The notes beneath the pieces are model-generated. The model worked only from the letters and a program-made list of their open reading frames with translations. It ran no database searches and had not been told where the DNA came from. A stretch of DNA of 64,000 nucleotides from Marinospirillum sp031581385. Its GTDB lineage: Bacteria > Pseudomonadota > Gammaproteobacteria > Pseudomonadales > Halomonadaceae. The stretch lies in assembly GCF_044810985.1 (NCBI RefSeq), contig NZ_CP085242.1, forward strand, positions 3,100,001-3,164,000, read 5' to 3'. Position 1 is the stretch's first letter; each line of letters opens with the position of its first letter. The translations under genes and the position numbers were made by a program. Positions 48,326-57,406 of the stretch are shown in pieces.

Positions 48326-49738
48326 ATGACACAACTACCACAAATTACCCTCTATAATACTCTGACCCATCAGAAAGAGCCGCTGCAGCCACTGGAACCC
48401 GGCAAGATCAAAATGTACGTCTGTGGCGTCACGGTTTATGACCTTTGCCACCTGGGTCATGCCCGCGTCATGGTGGTTTTCGACATGATCACCCGCTACC
48501 TGCGTGAGCGCGGTTATGCCGTCACCTATGTGCGCAACATCACCGACATCGATGACAAGATTCTCAAGCGTGCCGATGAAAACGGCGAAGAAATCAATCA
48601 GCTCACCGAGCGAATGATTGCCGCCATGCACGAAGACGAAACCCGTCTGGGGGTATTGCGCCCGGACATTGAACCCCGTGCCACGGCCTATATTGAAGAC
48701 ATCCTCAACCTGATCAAAACCCTGGAAGACAAGGGCTATGCCTATGCCGCCGACAATGGTGATGTCTACTACCGGGTTCGCAAGTTTGCCAACTATGGTC
48801 AATTGACCAACCGCAAACTGGATGATTTGCAGGCCGGTTCACGCGTTGAGGTCGACAGCCACAAGGAAGACCCCCTGGATTTTGTGCTCTGGAAAGCCGC
48901 CAAACCCGGTGAAGCCAGCTGGCCTTCGCCCTGGGGTAATGGACGGCCTGGTTGGCACATTGAGTGCTCGGCCATGTCCACCTGCTGCCTGGGCAATACC
49001 TTTGATATCCATGGCGGTGGGCCTGATTTGCCTTTTCCGCACCATGAAAATGAAATCGCCCAGAGTGAAGCCGCGACCGGGCAGAAATACGTCAATACCT
49101 GGATGCATGCCGGGGCTGTGCGCGTGGACGAAGAAAAGATGTCCAAGTCACTGGGTAACTTCTTCACCATCCGGGAAATACTGGAAAAATACGACCCAGA
49201 AGTGGTGCGTTATCTTCTCTTGTCCAGCCATTACCGTTCAGCGATTAATTATTCTGAGACCGCACTCAAGGATGCCCGTAAATCCCTGGAGCGCTTTTAC
49301 ACGGCACTGAATGGTCTGGAGACGGTGATTTACCCTGAGAAGGTTGCTCAGGTCGGCCACTGGCGGGAAAACTTCTTCAAGGCCATGGATGATGATTTCA
49401 ACACCCCAGAAGCTCTGGCCGTTCTTTTTGACCTGACCCGTGCAATTAACCGTGCTAGGGAAGGGGATGATACTCAACTGGCTGCTGCTCTGGCCGGTGA
49501 ACTTCAGCAACTGGCCAGCACTCTGGGATTTTTGCAGCAGGATCCCCAGGCCTTCCTCCAGGGACAAGCAGAAGAAACCAGCATCAACCCAGATGTGATT
49601 GAAACCCTGATTGAAAAGCGCCTGATGGCCAAGCAGGAGCGGGACTTTGCCGAAGCGGACCGAATCCGCGATGACCTTGCTGCCCAGGGTATCGTTCTGA
49701 AAGACAACAAGGATGGGACGACCTGGACTCGGGCCTGA
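48326..49738 (+). CDS. cysS: Cysteinyl-tRNA synthetase
   Basis: A class I synthetase of 470 residues. MYVCGVTVYDLCHLGHAR contains the zinc cysteine and the HIGH-type signature, and EEKMSKSLGNF the KMSKS loop. The usual zinc ligands lie in WHIECSAMS and PHHENE. The start is chosen at the ATG one base after glnS, where the family N-terminus begins. The longer open frame upstream runs through glnS. Confidence 0.97.
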   Translation: MTQLPQITLYNTLTHQKEPLQPLEPGKIKMYVCGVTVYDLCHLGHARVMVVFDMITRYLRERGYAVTYVRNITDIDDKILKRADENGEEINQLTERMIAAMHEDETRLGVLRPDIEPRATAYIEDILNLIKTLEDKGYAYAADNGDVYYRVRKFANYGQLTNRKLDDLQAGSRVEVDSHKEDPLDFVLWKAAKPGEASWPSPWGNGRPGWHIECSAMSTCCLGNTFDIHGGGPDLPFPHHENEIAQSEAATGQKYVNTWMHAGAVRVDEEKMSKSLGNFFTIREILEKYDPEVVRYLLLSSHYRSAINYSETALKDARKSLERFYTALNGLETVIYPEKVAQVGHWRENFFKAMDDDFNTPEALAVLFDLTRAINRAREGDDTQLAAALAGELQQLASTLGFLQQDPQAFLQGQAEETSINPDVIETLIEKRLMAKQERDFAEADRIRDDLAAQGIVLKDNKDGTTWTRA

Positions 49739-49819
49739 TGACTCGCGGGTCGCTGTTCGTTGTTCCTTCCTGAGTGCTGCTGATATAGGCTGGTTGTCAA
49801 TAACAACAAGGACAAGCCT

Positions 49820-50272
49820 ATGTCAGCTCTTTTCGAACCTGCCAATCCCTGCTACCACCAGGAAGTAGAGCGTATTTTGCAAGCCGCTCCTTTTGCCCGT
49901 TCCCTGGGTTTGCAGACGGTGGAAGTGGCCCCTGGCTATTGCGAAACACGTTTGCCCGTGCGTAAAGACCACCAACAACAGGATGGTTATGTGCATGCCG
50001 GGGTGCAGTGCACGCTGACCGATCATACAGGAGGCGCAGCCGGTGCGACCCTGATTCCTGAAGGTCAATTGGTGCTGACGGCGGATTTCAAGATCAGTTT
50101 GCTGCGGCCTGTGGAAGGTGAAGAGCTGAATTGTCGGGCCAGGGTGATCAAGCTCGGACGCAGCCTGATTATTGTTGAATCCGACCTTTTTGCGGACCAG
50201 CGTTGGGACAGGCTTTTGGCCAGGGCTTCCGTTACCCTGGCCGTGGTCGCCAAAAAACCAGTTAATCAATAA
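49820..50272 (+). CDS. PaaI-type hotdog thioesterase
   Basis: A 150-residue single hotdog-fold protein. The helix region DGYVHAGVQCTLTDHTGGAAG resembles the PaaI family, with the acidic residue that activates water in the TDHTGG segment; KISLLRPVEG is a further core strand. Such enzymes hydrolyse acyl-CoA thioesters; the substrate here is unknown. It is separate from cysS by 80 bases and its stop overlaps by 7 bases the stop of a convergent small gene. Confidence 0.82.
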   Translation: MSALFEPANPCYHQEVERILQAAPFARSLGLQTVEVAPGYCETRLPVRKDHQQQDGYVHAGVQCTLTDHTGGAAGATLIPEGQLVLTADFKISLLRPVEGEELNCRARVIKLGRSLIIVESDLFADQRWDRLLARASVTLAVVAKKPVNQ

Positions 50273-50541
50273 AGTGCCTGACTTTCCTCAACGACTTCTT
50301 TGAGCAGTTCCAGAAACAACTCATCAGCCGCCGTGCGCTCTTCGGGATCTTCCGGGATCTTGACCAGGGTTTCTGCGGTAATGTCTTCGGCCACTCTGTC
50401 CAGCATCTTGTGATCGCCATAGTGACGCTTGGCGATTTCCAGGGTTTTTTCCAGGGTGCCGGGTTCCAGCAACAGCTTTTTCAAAAACTGACGGAGTTCA
50501 GACAGGGCGCGGGCTTTGGATATTTCGCTTGAGCTGCTCAT
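50266..50541 (-). CDS. Small acidic protein of unknown function
   Basis: A 91-residue, mostly helical, acidic protein with no membrane segment. It starts MSSSSEISKARALSELRQF and ends in EELFLELL-like acidic helices, finishing VVEESQALY. GGAG lies 8 bases upstream of the chosen ATG. The frame continues upstream without a credible start. I recognise no domain. It converges on the thioesterase gene and lies next to the gyrA promoter region on the other strand. Confidence 0.6.
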   Translation of the reverse strand: MSSSSEISKARALSELRQFLKKLLLEPGTLEKTLEIAKRHYGDHKMLDRVAEDITAETLVKIPEDPEERTAADELFLELLKEVVEESQALY

Positions 50542-50659
50542 AAACAGACTCCTTAAACGGATTGGGCATGGATGACATGACTTTAATCTTACTGGATTTT
50601 CAAGCCTTAGGGGGAATTTCTCAAGTAAAGAAAATCCCTTGTGATAAAACGCACTAACC

Positions 50660-50688
50660 ATGACCTGAACCCAACAAAAGGGTATAAT
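50660..50688 (+). promoter_or_regulatory. Candidate gyrA promoter
   Basis: ATGACC and TATAAT (50683-50688) are separated by 17 bases, about 40 bases before the gyrA start. The -35 box is imperfect, the -10 perfect. Confidence 0.6.
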
Positions 50689-50727
50689 CGCACGAATATC
50701 AAAAAAACCTCAGAAGGACGAAGATGC

Positions 50728-53397
50728 ATGGCTGAAATCGCCAAAGAGATCCATCCGGTCAATATCGAGGACGAGCTGAAACAGTCCTACCTTGATTACG
50801 CGATGAGCGTCATTATCGGACGCGCCCTGCCTGATGTTCGTGATGGCCTGAAGCCGGTGCACCGCCGGGTTCTCTTTGCCATGCACGAGCTCAACAACGA
50901 CTGGAACAAAGCCTATAAGAAATCAGCCCGTGTGGTCGGTGATGTCATCGGTAAATATCACCCGCATGGTGACTCTGCCGTTTATGACACCATCGTGCGT
51001 ATGGCTCAGCCCTTCTCGCTGCGTTACATGCTGGTGGACGGTCAGGGTAACTTCGGTTCGATTGACGGTGACTCGGCAGCTGCCATGCGTTACACCGAAA
51101 TCCGTATGGCCAAGATCAGCCACTCCCTGCTGGCCGATCTCGACAAGGAAACGGTGGACTACGTTGATAACTACGATGGCACCGAGCGGATTCCTGCAGT
51201 TCTGCCCACCCGCGTTCCCAACCTGTTGGTCAATGGTTCGGCTGGTATTGCCGTGGGCATGGCCACCAACATCCCTCCCCACAACCTGGGTGAAGTGGTG
51301 GATGGCTGTCTGGCCCTGATTGATGACCCGGAACTGACCATTGATGACCTGATGGAATACATTCCCGGCCCGGACTTTCCCACGGGGGCCATCATCAATG
51401 GCAAGGCCGGTATTGTTGAAGCCTACCGCACGGGCCGCGGCCGCATCTACATGCGTGCCAAGCACCATTTTGAGACCATTGGCAATCGGGAAGCCATCGT
51501 CTTTACCGAGATTCCTTATCAGCTCAACAAGGCGCGCCAGATAGAAAAAATTGCCGAGCTGGTGAAAGAAAAGAAAATTGAAGGCATTGCCGAGCTGCGC
51601 GATGAGTCCGACAAGGACGGCATGCGCATTGTTATTGAAGTCAAAAAAGGTGAATCCCCGGAAGTCCTGGTGAACAACCTCTTTACCCAGACTTCACTGC
51701 AGAATGTGTTTGGCATCAACATGGTGGCGCTCAAAGACGGCCAGCCCCTGTTGCTGAACCTCAAGCAAATGCTGGATGCTTTCATCCGCCACCGCCAGGA
51801 AGTGGTGACCCGCCGTACCGTTTACGAACTGCGCAAAGCGCGTGAGCGCGGTCATATTCTGGAAGGTCTGGCGATTGCTCTGGCCAATATTGATCCCATC
51901 ATCGAACTGATCAAGGCCTCGCCTTCTTCGGCTGAAGCCAAGGAAGCGTTGCTGGCGCGTGCCTGGGAACCGGGCAATGTTGTGCAAATGCTGGAGCGTG
52001 CCGGTGCCGATGCCTGCAAGCCGGATCATCTGGAAGAAGGTCTGGGCCTGTCGGAAAATCAGGATTTGTACCGTTTGTCAGCTGTTCAGGCCCAGGCCAT
52101 TCTGGATCTGCGCCTGCATCGCCTGACCGGTATGGAGCATGAAAAGCTGCTCAATGAATACCGTGAGTTGCTCGACAAGATTGCCGAATTCCTGGCGATT
52201 CTGGCTGATCCGGCTCTGCTGATGCAGGTGATTCGTGAAGAGTTGACCGCTATCCGTAATGAATACTCGGATGTGCGTCGCAGTGAAATTATTGCCAGCC
52301 GTCAGGACTTCTCAATGGAAGACCTGATTGCTGAAGAAGATATGGTTTTCACTCTGTCACGTACCGGCTATGCCAAAACCCAGCCGCTGAGTGATTATCG
52401 CGCCCAGCGCCGTGGTGGTCGTGGTAAATCCGCCACCGCCATGAAAGATGAAGATGTCATCGAACATCTGTTGGTGGCTTCAACGCATGATACCGTGCTG
52501 CTCTTCTCCACCCGCGGCAAGGTTTACTGGCTGAAGGTTTACGATGTCCCCACCGGCAGTCGCGGTTCGCGTGGCCGTCCTCTGGTGAATCTATTGCCTC
52601 TGGAAGAGGGTGAACAGATCACCACCATCCTGCCAGTGCGTGATTATCGTGAAGACTTCTTCGTGTTCATGGCGACAGCCCGCGGTACCGTGAAGAAAAC
52701 CAGCCTGGATCAATTCTCGCGTCCCCGTTCCAACGGCCTGATCGCCCTGGATCTGGATGAAGGGGATCGTCTGGTGGGCGCAGCCATCACCAATGGCAAT
52801 GATCATGTCATGCTCTTCACCAGTGCTGGCAAGGCCATCCGTTTTGAAGAAAGTCATGTGCGCGGCATGGGCCGTACTGCCCGCGGTGTGCGCGGCGTGA
52901 AAATGCCCGGTGACGGCGAGGTGATCAGCCTGATTATTCCCCGTTCCACAGTGATCGATGCAGAAACCGAAGAGGATGAAGGTGTTGAAGATGCAGTCAG
53001 CGAACAGATGACTCCAGCGGTGGAAGCTGATCGCCCGATCTACATCCTGACAGCCTCTGAAAACGGCTATGGCAAACGCACCCGCCTGCAGGAATTCCCG
53101 CTGCGCGGCCGCGGTGGTCAGGGCGTGATTGCCATGCAAACCAGCACCCGTAACGGTGCTCTGGTGTCCGCCATTCAGGTGGAAGATGGCGAAGAAATGA
53201 TGCTGATCACCAACCGCGGTACTCTGGTTCGTACCCGTGTCGATGAGGTCTCCACGACTTCGCGCAACACCCAGGGGGTTACCCTGATTCGCCTGAGCGA
53301 TGAAGAAAAACTCTGTGGAACGGTGCGGGTTCAGGATATTGCTGAAGATCTGGATGAAGACGCTGAGGAAAACGAGGCGGGTAACGAAGATCAGTGA
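50728..53397 (+). CDS. gyrA: DNA gyrase subunit A
   Basis: GyrA cuts and rejoins DNA in the gyrase tetramer. The 889-residue protein has the breakage-reunion domain with active-site Tyr in AAMRYTEIRM and the quinolone region HPHGDSAVYDTIV, where the residues matching E. coli Ser83 and Asp87 are unchanged. The C-terminal wrapping domain begins with the GyrA box QRRGGRG. The start is the ATG giving MAEIAKEIHPVN; an ATG four bases earlier is out of frame. A perfect-stem terminator lies 20 bases downstream. Confidence 0.97.
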   Translation: MAEIAKEIHPVNIEDELKQSYLDYAMSVIIGRALPDVRDGLKPVHRRVLFAMHELNNDWNKAYKKSARVVGDVIGKYHPHGDSAVYDTIVRMAQPFSLRYMLVDGQGNFGSIDGDSAAAMRYTEIRMAKISHSLLADLDKETVDYVDNYDGTERIPAVLPTRVPNLLVNGSAGIAVGMATNIPPHNLGEVVDGCLALIDDPELTIDDLMEYIPGPDFPTGAIINGKAGIVEAYRTGRGRIYMRAKHHFETIGNREAIVFTEIPYQLNKARQIEKIAELVKEKKIEGIAELRDESDKDGMRIVIEVKKGESPEVLVNNLFTQTSLQNVFGINMVALKDGQPLLLNLKQMLDAFIRHRQEVVTRRTVYELRKARERGHILEGLAIALANIDPIIELIKASPSSAEAKEALLARAWEPGNVVQMLERAGADACKPDHLEEGLGLSENQDLYRLSAVQAQAILDLRLHRLTGMEHEKLLNEYRELLDKIAEFLAILADPALLMQVIREELTAIRNEYSDVRRSEIIASRQDFSMEDLIAEEDMVFTLSRTGYAKTQPLSDYRAQRRGGRGKSATAMKDEDVIEHLLVASTHDTVLLFSTRGKVYWLKVYDVPTGSRGSRGRPLVNLLPLEEGEQITTILPVRDYREDFFVFMATARGTVKKTSLDQFSRPRSNGLIALDLDEGDRLVGAAITNGNDHVMLFTSAGKAIRFEESHVRGMGRTARGVRGVKMPGDGEVISLIIPRSTVIDAETEEDEGVEDAVSEQMTPAVEADRPIYILTASENGYGKRTRLQEFPLRGRGGQGVIAMQTSTRNGALVSAIQVEDGEEMMLITNRGTLVRTRVDEVSTTSRNTQGVTLIRLSDEEKLCGTVRVQDIAEDLDEDAEENEAGNEDQ

Positions 53398-53417
53398 TAG
53401 CTTGAATCAAGACTGAA

Positions 53418-53448
53418 GAATCCCGGCCAGGTGCCGGGATTCTGTTTT
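53418..53448 (+). terminator. Intrinsic terminator after gyrA
   Basis: GAATCCCGGC and GCCGGGATTC are perfect 10-base complements around a 5-base loop, followed by TGTTTTT. It separates gyrA from metN. Confidence 0.9.
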
Positions 53449-53469
53449 TGGAATCCAAGGGTAACTTCA

Positions 53470-54477
53470 GTGATTAAATTTCATCAGGTCCACAAGGCCT
53501 ACCAAACTGAAGGCCGGATGATCCCGGCACTTCAACCCTGTGATCTGGAAATTCCTGGTGGCCAGATTTATGGCCTGATTGGTCACTCCGGGGCTGGTAA
53601 ATCGACTTTGCTGCGTTTGATCAACCGTCTTGAAGATCCGACGGGTGGACGCATTCTCGTGGCCGGTGAAGAAGTGACAGCGCTTAAGCCGGAAGGTTTG
53701 CGTACCTTTCGCCGTCAGGTTGGCATGATTTTCCAGCATTTCAACTTATTGTCTTCCAAAACAGTGGCTGACAATGTCGCTATGCCCCTGAAGCTGGCTG
53801 GTGAACTCTCCCGCTCCGCTATTAAGGATAAGGTGGCGGGCCTGTTGAAGCGAGTTGGTCTTGAAGAACATGCCAAAAAGTATCCGGCTCAGCTTTCAGG
53901 CGGGCAAAAGCAAAGAGTCGGGATTGCCCGTGCTCTGTCCACTGATCCCAAAATACTCTTGTGCGATGAAGCCACCAGCGCTCTGGACCCGCAAACCACC
54001 GCACAGGTTTTGACGCTCTTGGCTGAAATCAATCGTGAGTTGGGGCTGACATTGGTATTGATCACCCATGAAATGGATGTGATTCGCCGTATCTGTGACC
54101 AGGTTGCTGTCCTGGATGCCGGTTATATTGTCGAACAGGGACCCGTTGCGAAGGTTTTTCTACATCCTCAGCATCCGACCACCAAGCGTTTTGTCCAGGA
54201 AGCCGAACAAATTGACGAGCAGGAACTGCATCAAGACTTCCAGGCTGTAGAAGGCCGCATTCTGCGCCTGACCTTTCATGGCCAGTCCACCTATGAACCT
54301 CTGCTGGGGCGAGTTGCCCGCAAAACCGGTGTGGACTTTACCATTCTGGCAGGTCGCATCGACCGCATTCGTGATGTGCCCTACGGACAATTAACCGTAG
54401 CCTTTAAAGGAGGAGAGTTTCAGCAGGCAATGGACATGCTGGAAGCCTCTGAAGTTCATCTGGAGGTGCTGCGCTGA
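53470..54477 (+). CDS. metN: Methionine ABC transporter ATP-binding protein
   Basis: MetN powers D/L-methionine uptake with MetI and MetQ. The 335-residue protein has Walker A GHSGAGKST (about 40), signature LSGGQKQRV, Walker B ILLCDEATSALD, and a C-terminal NIL domain (about 265-335) that senses methionine in relatives. I choose the GTG opening VIKFHQVHKAY, matching the family start, with AAGGGT upstream; the frame extends a further 13 codons without support. metI begins one base inside its stop. Confidence 0.94.
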   Translation: MIKFHQVHKAYQTEGRMIPALQPCDLEIPGGQIYGLIGHSGAGKSTLLRLINRLEDPTGGRILVAGEEVTALKPEGLRTFRRQVGMIFQHFNLLSSKTVADNVAMPLKLAGELSRSAIKDKVAGLLKRVGLEEHAKKYPAQLSGGQKQRVGIARALSTDPKILLCDEATSALDPQTTAQVLTLLAEINRELGLTLVLITHEMDVIRRICDQVAVLDAGYIVEQGPVAKVFLHPQHPTTKRFVQEAEQIDEQELHQDFQAVEGRILRLTFHGQSTYEPLLGRVARKTGVDFTILAGRIDRIRDVPYGQLTVAFKGGEFQQAMDMLEASEVHLEVLR

Positions 54478-55142
54478 TGGAAACTTTACTGGCAAATGTT
54501 GACTGGTATGAAATCTGGTTGGCCACTCTGGAAACTCTGATGATGCTGGGCGGCTCCCTGTTGTTTACAGTGGTTTTCGGCCTGCCGTTGGGAGTACTTT
54601 TGTTTCTGACCGGGCCTCGCCAACTGTTCGAGCAAAAGGGCTTTTATGCAGTGCTCTCGCTGCTGACCAATATTCTCAGATCCCTGCCTTTTATTATTCT
54701 GCTGATTGTGATGATCCCGGTCACCGTGATGATCACCGGCACCTCTTTGGGGGTTGCCGGAGCAATACCACCCCTGGTAGTCGGAGCAACACCCTTCTTC
54801 GCACGCCTGGTGGAAACCTCTTTGCGGGAAGTCGACCGGGGTATTATTGAAGCGACCCAGGCTATGGGCGCAACGACTAAGCAAATAATTTTTAATGCTT
54901 TGTTGCCGGAAGCGCGCCCCGGTATTATTGCCGCCACCACAGTGACTGCCATTACCCTGGTGTCCTACACAGCCATGGCTGGTGTGGTCGGCGCCGGTGG
55001 TCTGGGTGACCTGGCCATTCGCTTTGGTTACCAGCGCTTCCAGACGGATGTCATGGTGGTCACAGTGCTTTTGTTGTTGCTGCTGGTACAGATCATTCAA
55101 TCGGTCGGTGACCGTTTGGTGATTCATTATTCCCGTAAATAA
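54477..55142 (+). CDS. metI: Methionine ABC transporter permease
   Basis: A 221-residue inner-membrane permease with five membrane segments and the EAA loop EATQAMGATTKQIIFNALLPEA that docks on MetN. Its ATG overlaps the metN stop by one base (TGATG). metQ follows after about 40 bases. Confidence 0.95.
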   Translation: METLLANVDWYEIWLATLETLMMLGGSLLFTVVFGLPLGVLLFLTGPRQLFEQKGFYAVLSLLTNILRSLPFIILLIVMIPVTVMITGTSLGVAGAIPPLVVGATPFFARLVETSLREVDRGIIEATQAMGATTKQIIFNALLPEARPGIIAATTVTAITLVSYTAMAGVVGAGGLGDLAIRFGYQRFQTDVMVVTVLLLLLLVQIIQSVGDRLVIHYSRK

Positions 55143-55184
55143 GCCTATCCGGCTGATCGACCTCTCTCACAAGGAGACTTTTGG

Positions 55185-55961
55185 ATGAAAAAATTATTGA
55201 CCGGCCTGCTGGCACTGGCTGCTTTCTCTATTCAGGCTCAGGCGCAAACCCTGCAAGTTGCAGCGACTGCCGTTCCTCATGCAGAAATTCTGGAATTCCT
55301 GAAACCCTCGTTAGCTGAGCAGGGTGTGGATCTGCAAGTCAAAGTCTTTACCGACTATGTGCAGCCCAATACTCAGGTTGATGAAGGTCGCCTGGATGCG
55401 AATTTTTTTCAGCATCAACCCTATCTGGATGAATTCAATGCCAGTCGTGGCACTCAACTGGTCAGTGTGGCTGGCGTGCATATTGAACCCTTCGGTGCCT
55501 ATTCAGAAGGTCACCAGTCACTGGATGATTTGCCCAAGAGAGCTCAGATAGCCATCCCCAATGATGCCACCAATGGTGGGCGTGCCCTCTTGTTGCTGGA
55601 AACAGCCGGGCTGATTACTCTTGACCCGGAGGCTGGAATCACAGCGACGCCCAGGGATATTCAGGACAACCCCAAGCGCCTGCGTTTTCGCGAACTGGAA
55701 GCGGCCACCCTGCCACGTATACTGGGACAGGTGGATCTGGCACTGATCAACACCAACTATGCGTTGGAAGCCGGTTTGAATCCCGCAGAAGATGCACTCG
55801 TCATTGAAGGAAGATATTCGCCCTACGTTAACATCCTGGTCACTCATAAAGACCGTCAGGATAACCCCGCTCTTAAAAAACTCGTTGCAGCCCTGCAAAC
55901 AGCTGCTGTACGCGAGTTTATTCAAGAAAAATATCAGGGGGCAGTGGTTCCTGCTTTTTAA
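55185..55961 (+). CDS. metQ: Methionine-binding periplasmic protein
   Basis: A 258-residue NLPA-family binding protein for the MetNI importer. The signal peptide (about residues 1-20) ends IQAQAQ-T and has no lipobox cysteine, so the mature protein should be soluble and not lipid-anchored as E. coli MetQ is. Family strands QVAATAVPHAEIL, ANFFQHQPYLDEFN and DLALINTNYALEAG are clear. AAGGAG precedes the ATG. Its end converges on the acyltransferase gene, 12 bases away. Confidence 0.93.
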   Translation: MKKLLTGLLALAAFSIQAQAQTLQVAATAVPHAEILEFLKPSLAEQGVDLQVKVFTDYVQPNTQVDEGRLDANFFQHQPYLDEFNASRGTQLVSVAGVHIEPFGAYSEGHQSLDDLPKRAQIAIPNDATNGGRALLLLETAGLITLDPEAGITATPRDIQDNPKRLRFRELEAATLPRILGQVDLALINTNYALEAGLNPAEDALVIEGRYSPYVNILVTHKDRQDNPALKKLVAALQTAAVREFIQEKYQGAVVPAF

Positions 55962-55973
55962 GCAACTATTTAG

Positions 55974-57380
55974 CTAAACACCATAACGCTCATGAAGTTT
56001 TTCAAGCTGGCGGATGATGCTCTGGCGTTCATCCTCCAGTTTTTGCATTAGGCTCTCTCGTTTGCGCAGAAAGGTGCGAACCAGAATTTTGTGCCGGTAT
56101 TGGGTGATGCGTCCGCGGTAGTGCAGGGCAATCAGACCTGTGGGAGGCAGGGTAGCCAGGTAGATGAAGCTGCCGGTCAGGTTGCGGTCGGTGAAGCGCC
56201 ACAGCCAGAAGCCAAAAAGCAGATAAGTGCCAAGAAAGGCCGCAACACCCACACCAAAGTAGGCAAAGGTTCGCAAGGCTTCATCATGAAAACGCTTGCC
56301 GAAAAAACGTGCCACCAGCCAGGGCAGCAAGTTATGGATCAGTCCGTAAAGTGCCAGGGGAGCCATGCCCAAGGCATAGAGAGTCATGCGTAATCTCATG
56401 AAACGTTCCTTGAGAGGCTGGGCAAAGTTCTGATCCAGGGCATCCCTGAGTTTAAATTGGCGCAGATGATCCTTATAGCGGGTGACGCGCTGGCTGAGGT
56501 CATCCACCAACTCAGGCTCCAAAAGACTGGCACGCGACAAGGCTTGATTGAGCTGGCTGCGTCCTTCAAAAAGCTCTTTCAGGTCTTCCGGGGTTATCTG
56601 GCGAGGCCGAATCCAGCCAAGAAACCAGCTTTTTAGCTGCTGCCAACGACCCGTCGGCGGGGCTTCATCGAGTGACCTGTTATTGATGGCCTGTTGGTAG
56701 ACTCCGCCCAGGTCTTCAATCAGTTGGCTCAACCTAAGGTCTTCAATATGGTTGGCTTCCTGGCGCAATCGCTGTTCCAGTTGTCGGGTAAGCTGCAGGA
56801 TGGCTTCCTGGGGGTCACGCTGATGCAGGTCGGCAAAATCAGCAACCCGAACCGCTTCACCAAAGCGCAGTAAAACGGAAGACATGAAGAGTTCGCGGTT
56901 TTGAAAGTTGATTCCCACGGGCACCACCACCAATCCCAGTTGATACTTGTTGTTGGCTTCCACTTCCAATGCCATCTGAGCGGTACCTGAGCGCAAATTG
57001 GCCAGTTGCAGGTGAGGTGAGTTGCGACCTTCCGGGAAAATACCCACGCACTTGCCTTCTTCCAGCCGCTGAAAAACCTGTTGAAAGGCGGTGCGTTTGG
57101 CGGCTTCACCCTGACCACGTTGAATGGGAATGGCACCCAGCGAGGTATAAATCCTTGCCAGCAAAGGAGAGCGGAACAGCTCACTTTTGGCCAGATAGCT
57201 GACCGGGCGCGACAGCTCTGTCGTCAGTAATACCGAATCCAGAATGGAGCTGGGGTGGTTGGCCGCGAGGATGACCGGGCCAGTGATCGGTACTTTATTC
57301 TGATTGCTGGAGTCGATGCGCAAAAAATACACATGCACCAGCAGGCGTAGCAGATAACGCAGAATCCGGTAGAGGCGCAT
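55974..57380 (-). CDS. PlsC-type acyltransferase with C-terminal membrane domain
   Basis: A 468-residue protein. The N-terminal part is a glycerolipid acyltransferase domain with the catalytic NHPSSILD (HX4D) near residue 40 and the phosphate-binding FPEGRN near 115. Unlike the roughly 245-residue PlsC, it continues with a helical region (about 200-320) and a hydrophobic C-terminal part with three membrane segments (about 330-420). It is probably a lysophosphatidate or related acyltransferase in the inner membrane. The same strand continues upstream with the kinase-like gene, 26 bases away. Confidence 0.8.
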   Translation of the reverse strand: MRLYRILRYLLRLLVHVYFLRIDSSNQNKVPITGPVILAANHPSSILDSVLLTTELSRPVSYLAKSELFRSPLLARIYTSLGAIPIQRGQGEAAKRTAFQQVFQRLEEGKCVGIFPEGRNSPHLQLANLRSGTAQMALEVEANNKYQLGLVVVPVGINFQNRELFMSSVLLRFGEAVRVADFADLHQRDPQEAILQLTRQLEQRLRQEANHIEDLRLSQLIEDLGGVYQQAINNRSLDEAPPTGRWQQLKSWFLGWIRPRQITPEDLKELFEGRSQLNQALSRASLLEPELVDDLSQRVTRYKDHLRQFKLRDALDQNFAQPLKERFMRLRMTLYALGMAPLALYGLIHNLLPWLVARFFGKRFHDEALRTFAYFGVGVAAFLGTYLLFGFWLWRFTDRNLTGSFIYLATLPPTGLIALHYRGRITQYRHKILVRTFLRKRESLMQKLEDERQSIIRQLEKLHERYGV

Positions 57381-57406
57381 GATGATGGCTCCTCTGGTTG
57401 TTGCTT

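Noticed and set aside
50890..51130. Quinolone-resistance mutation in gyrA
   Set aside because: The residues matching E. coli Ser83 and Asp87 are unchanged.
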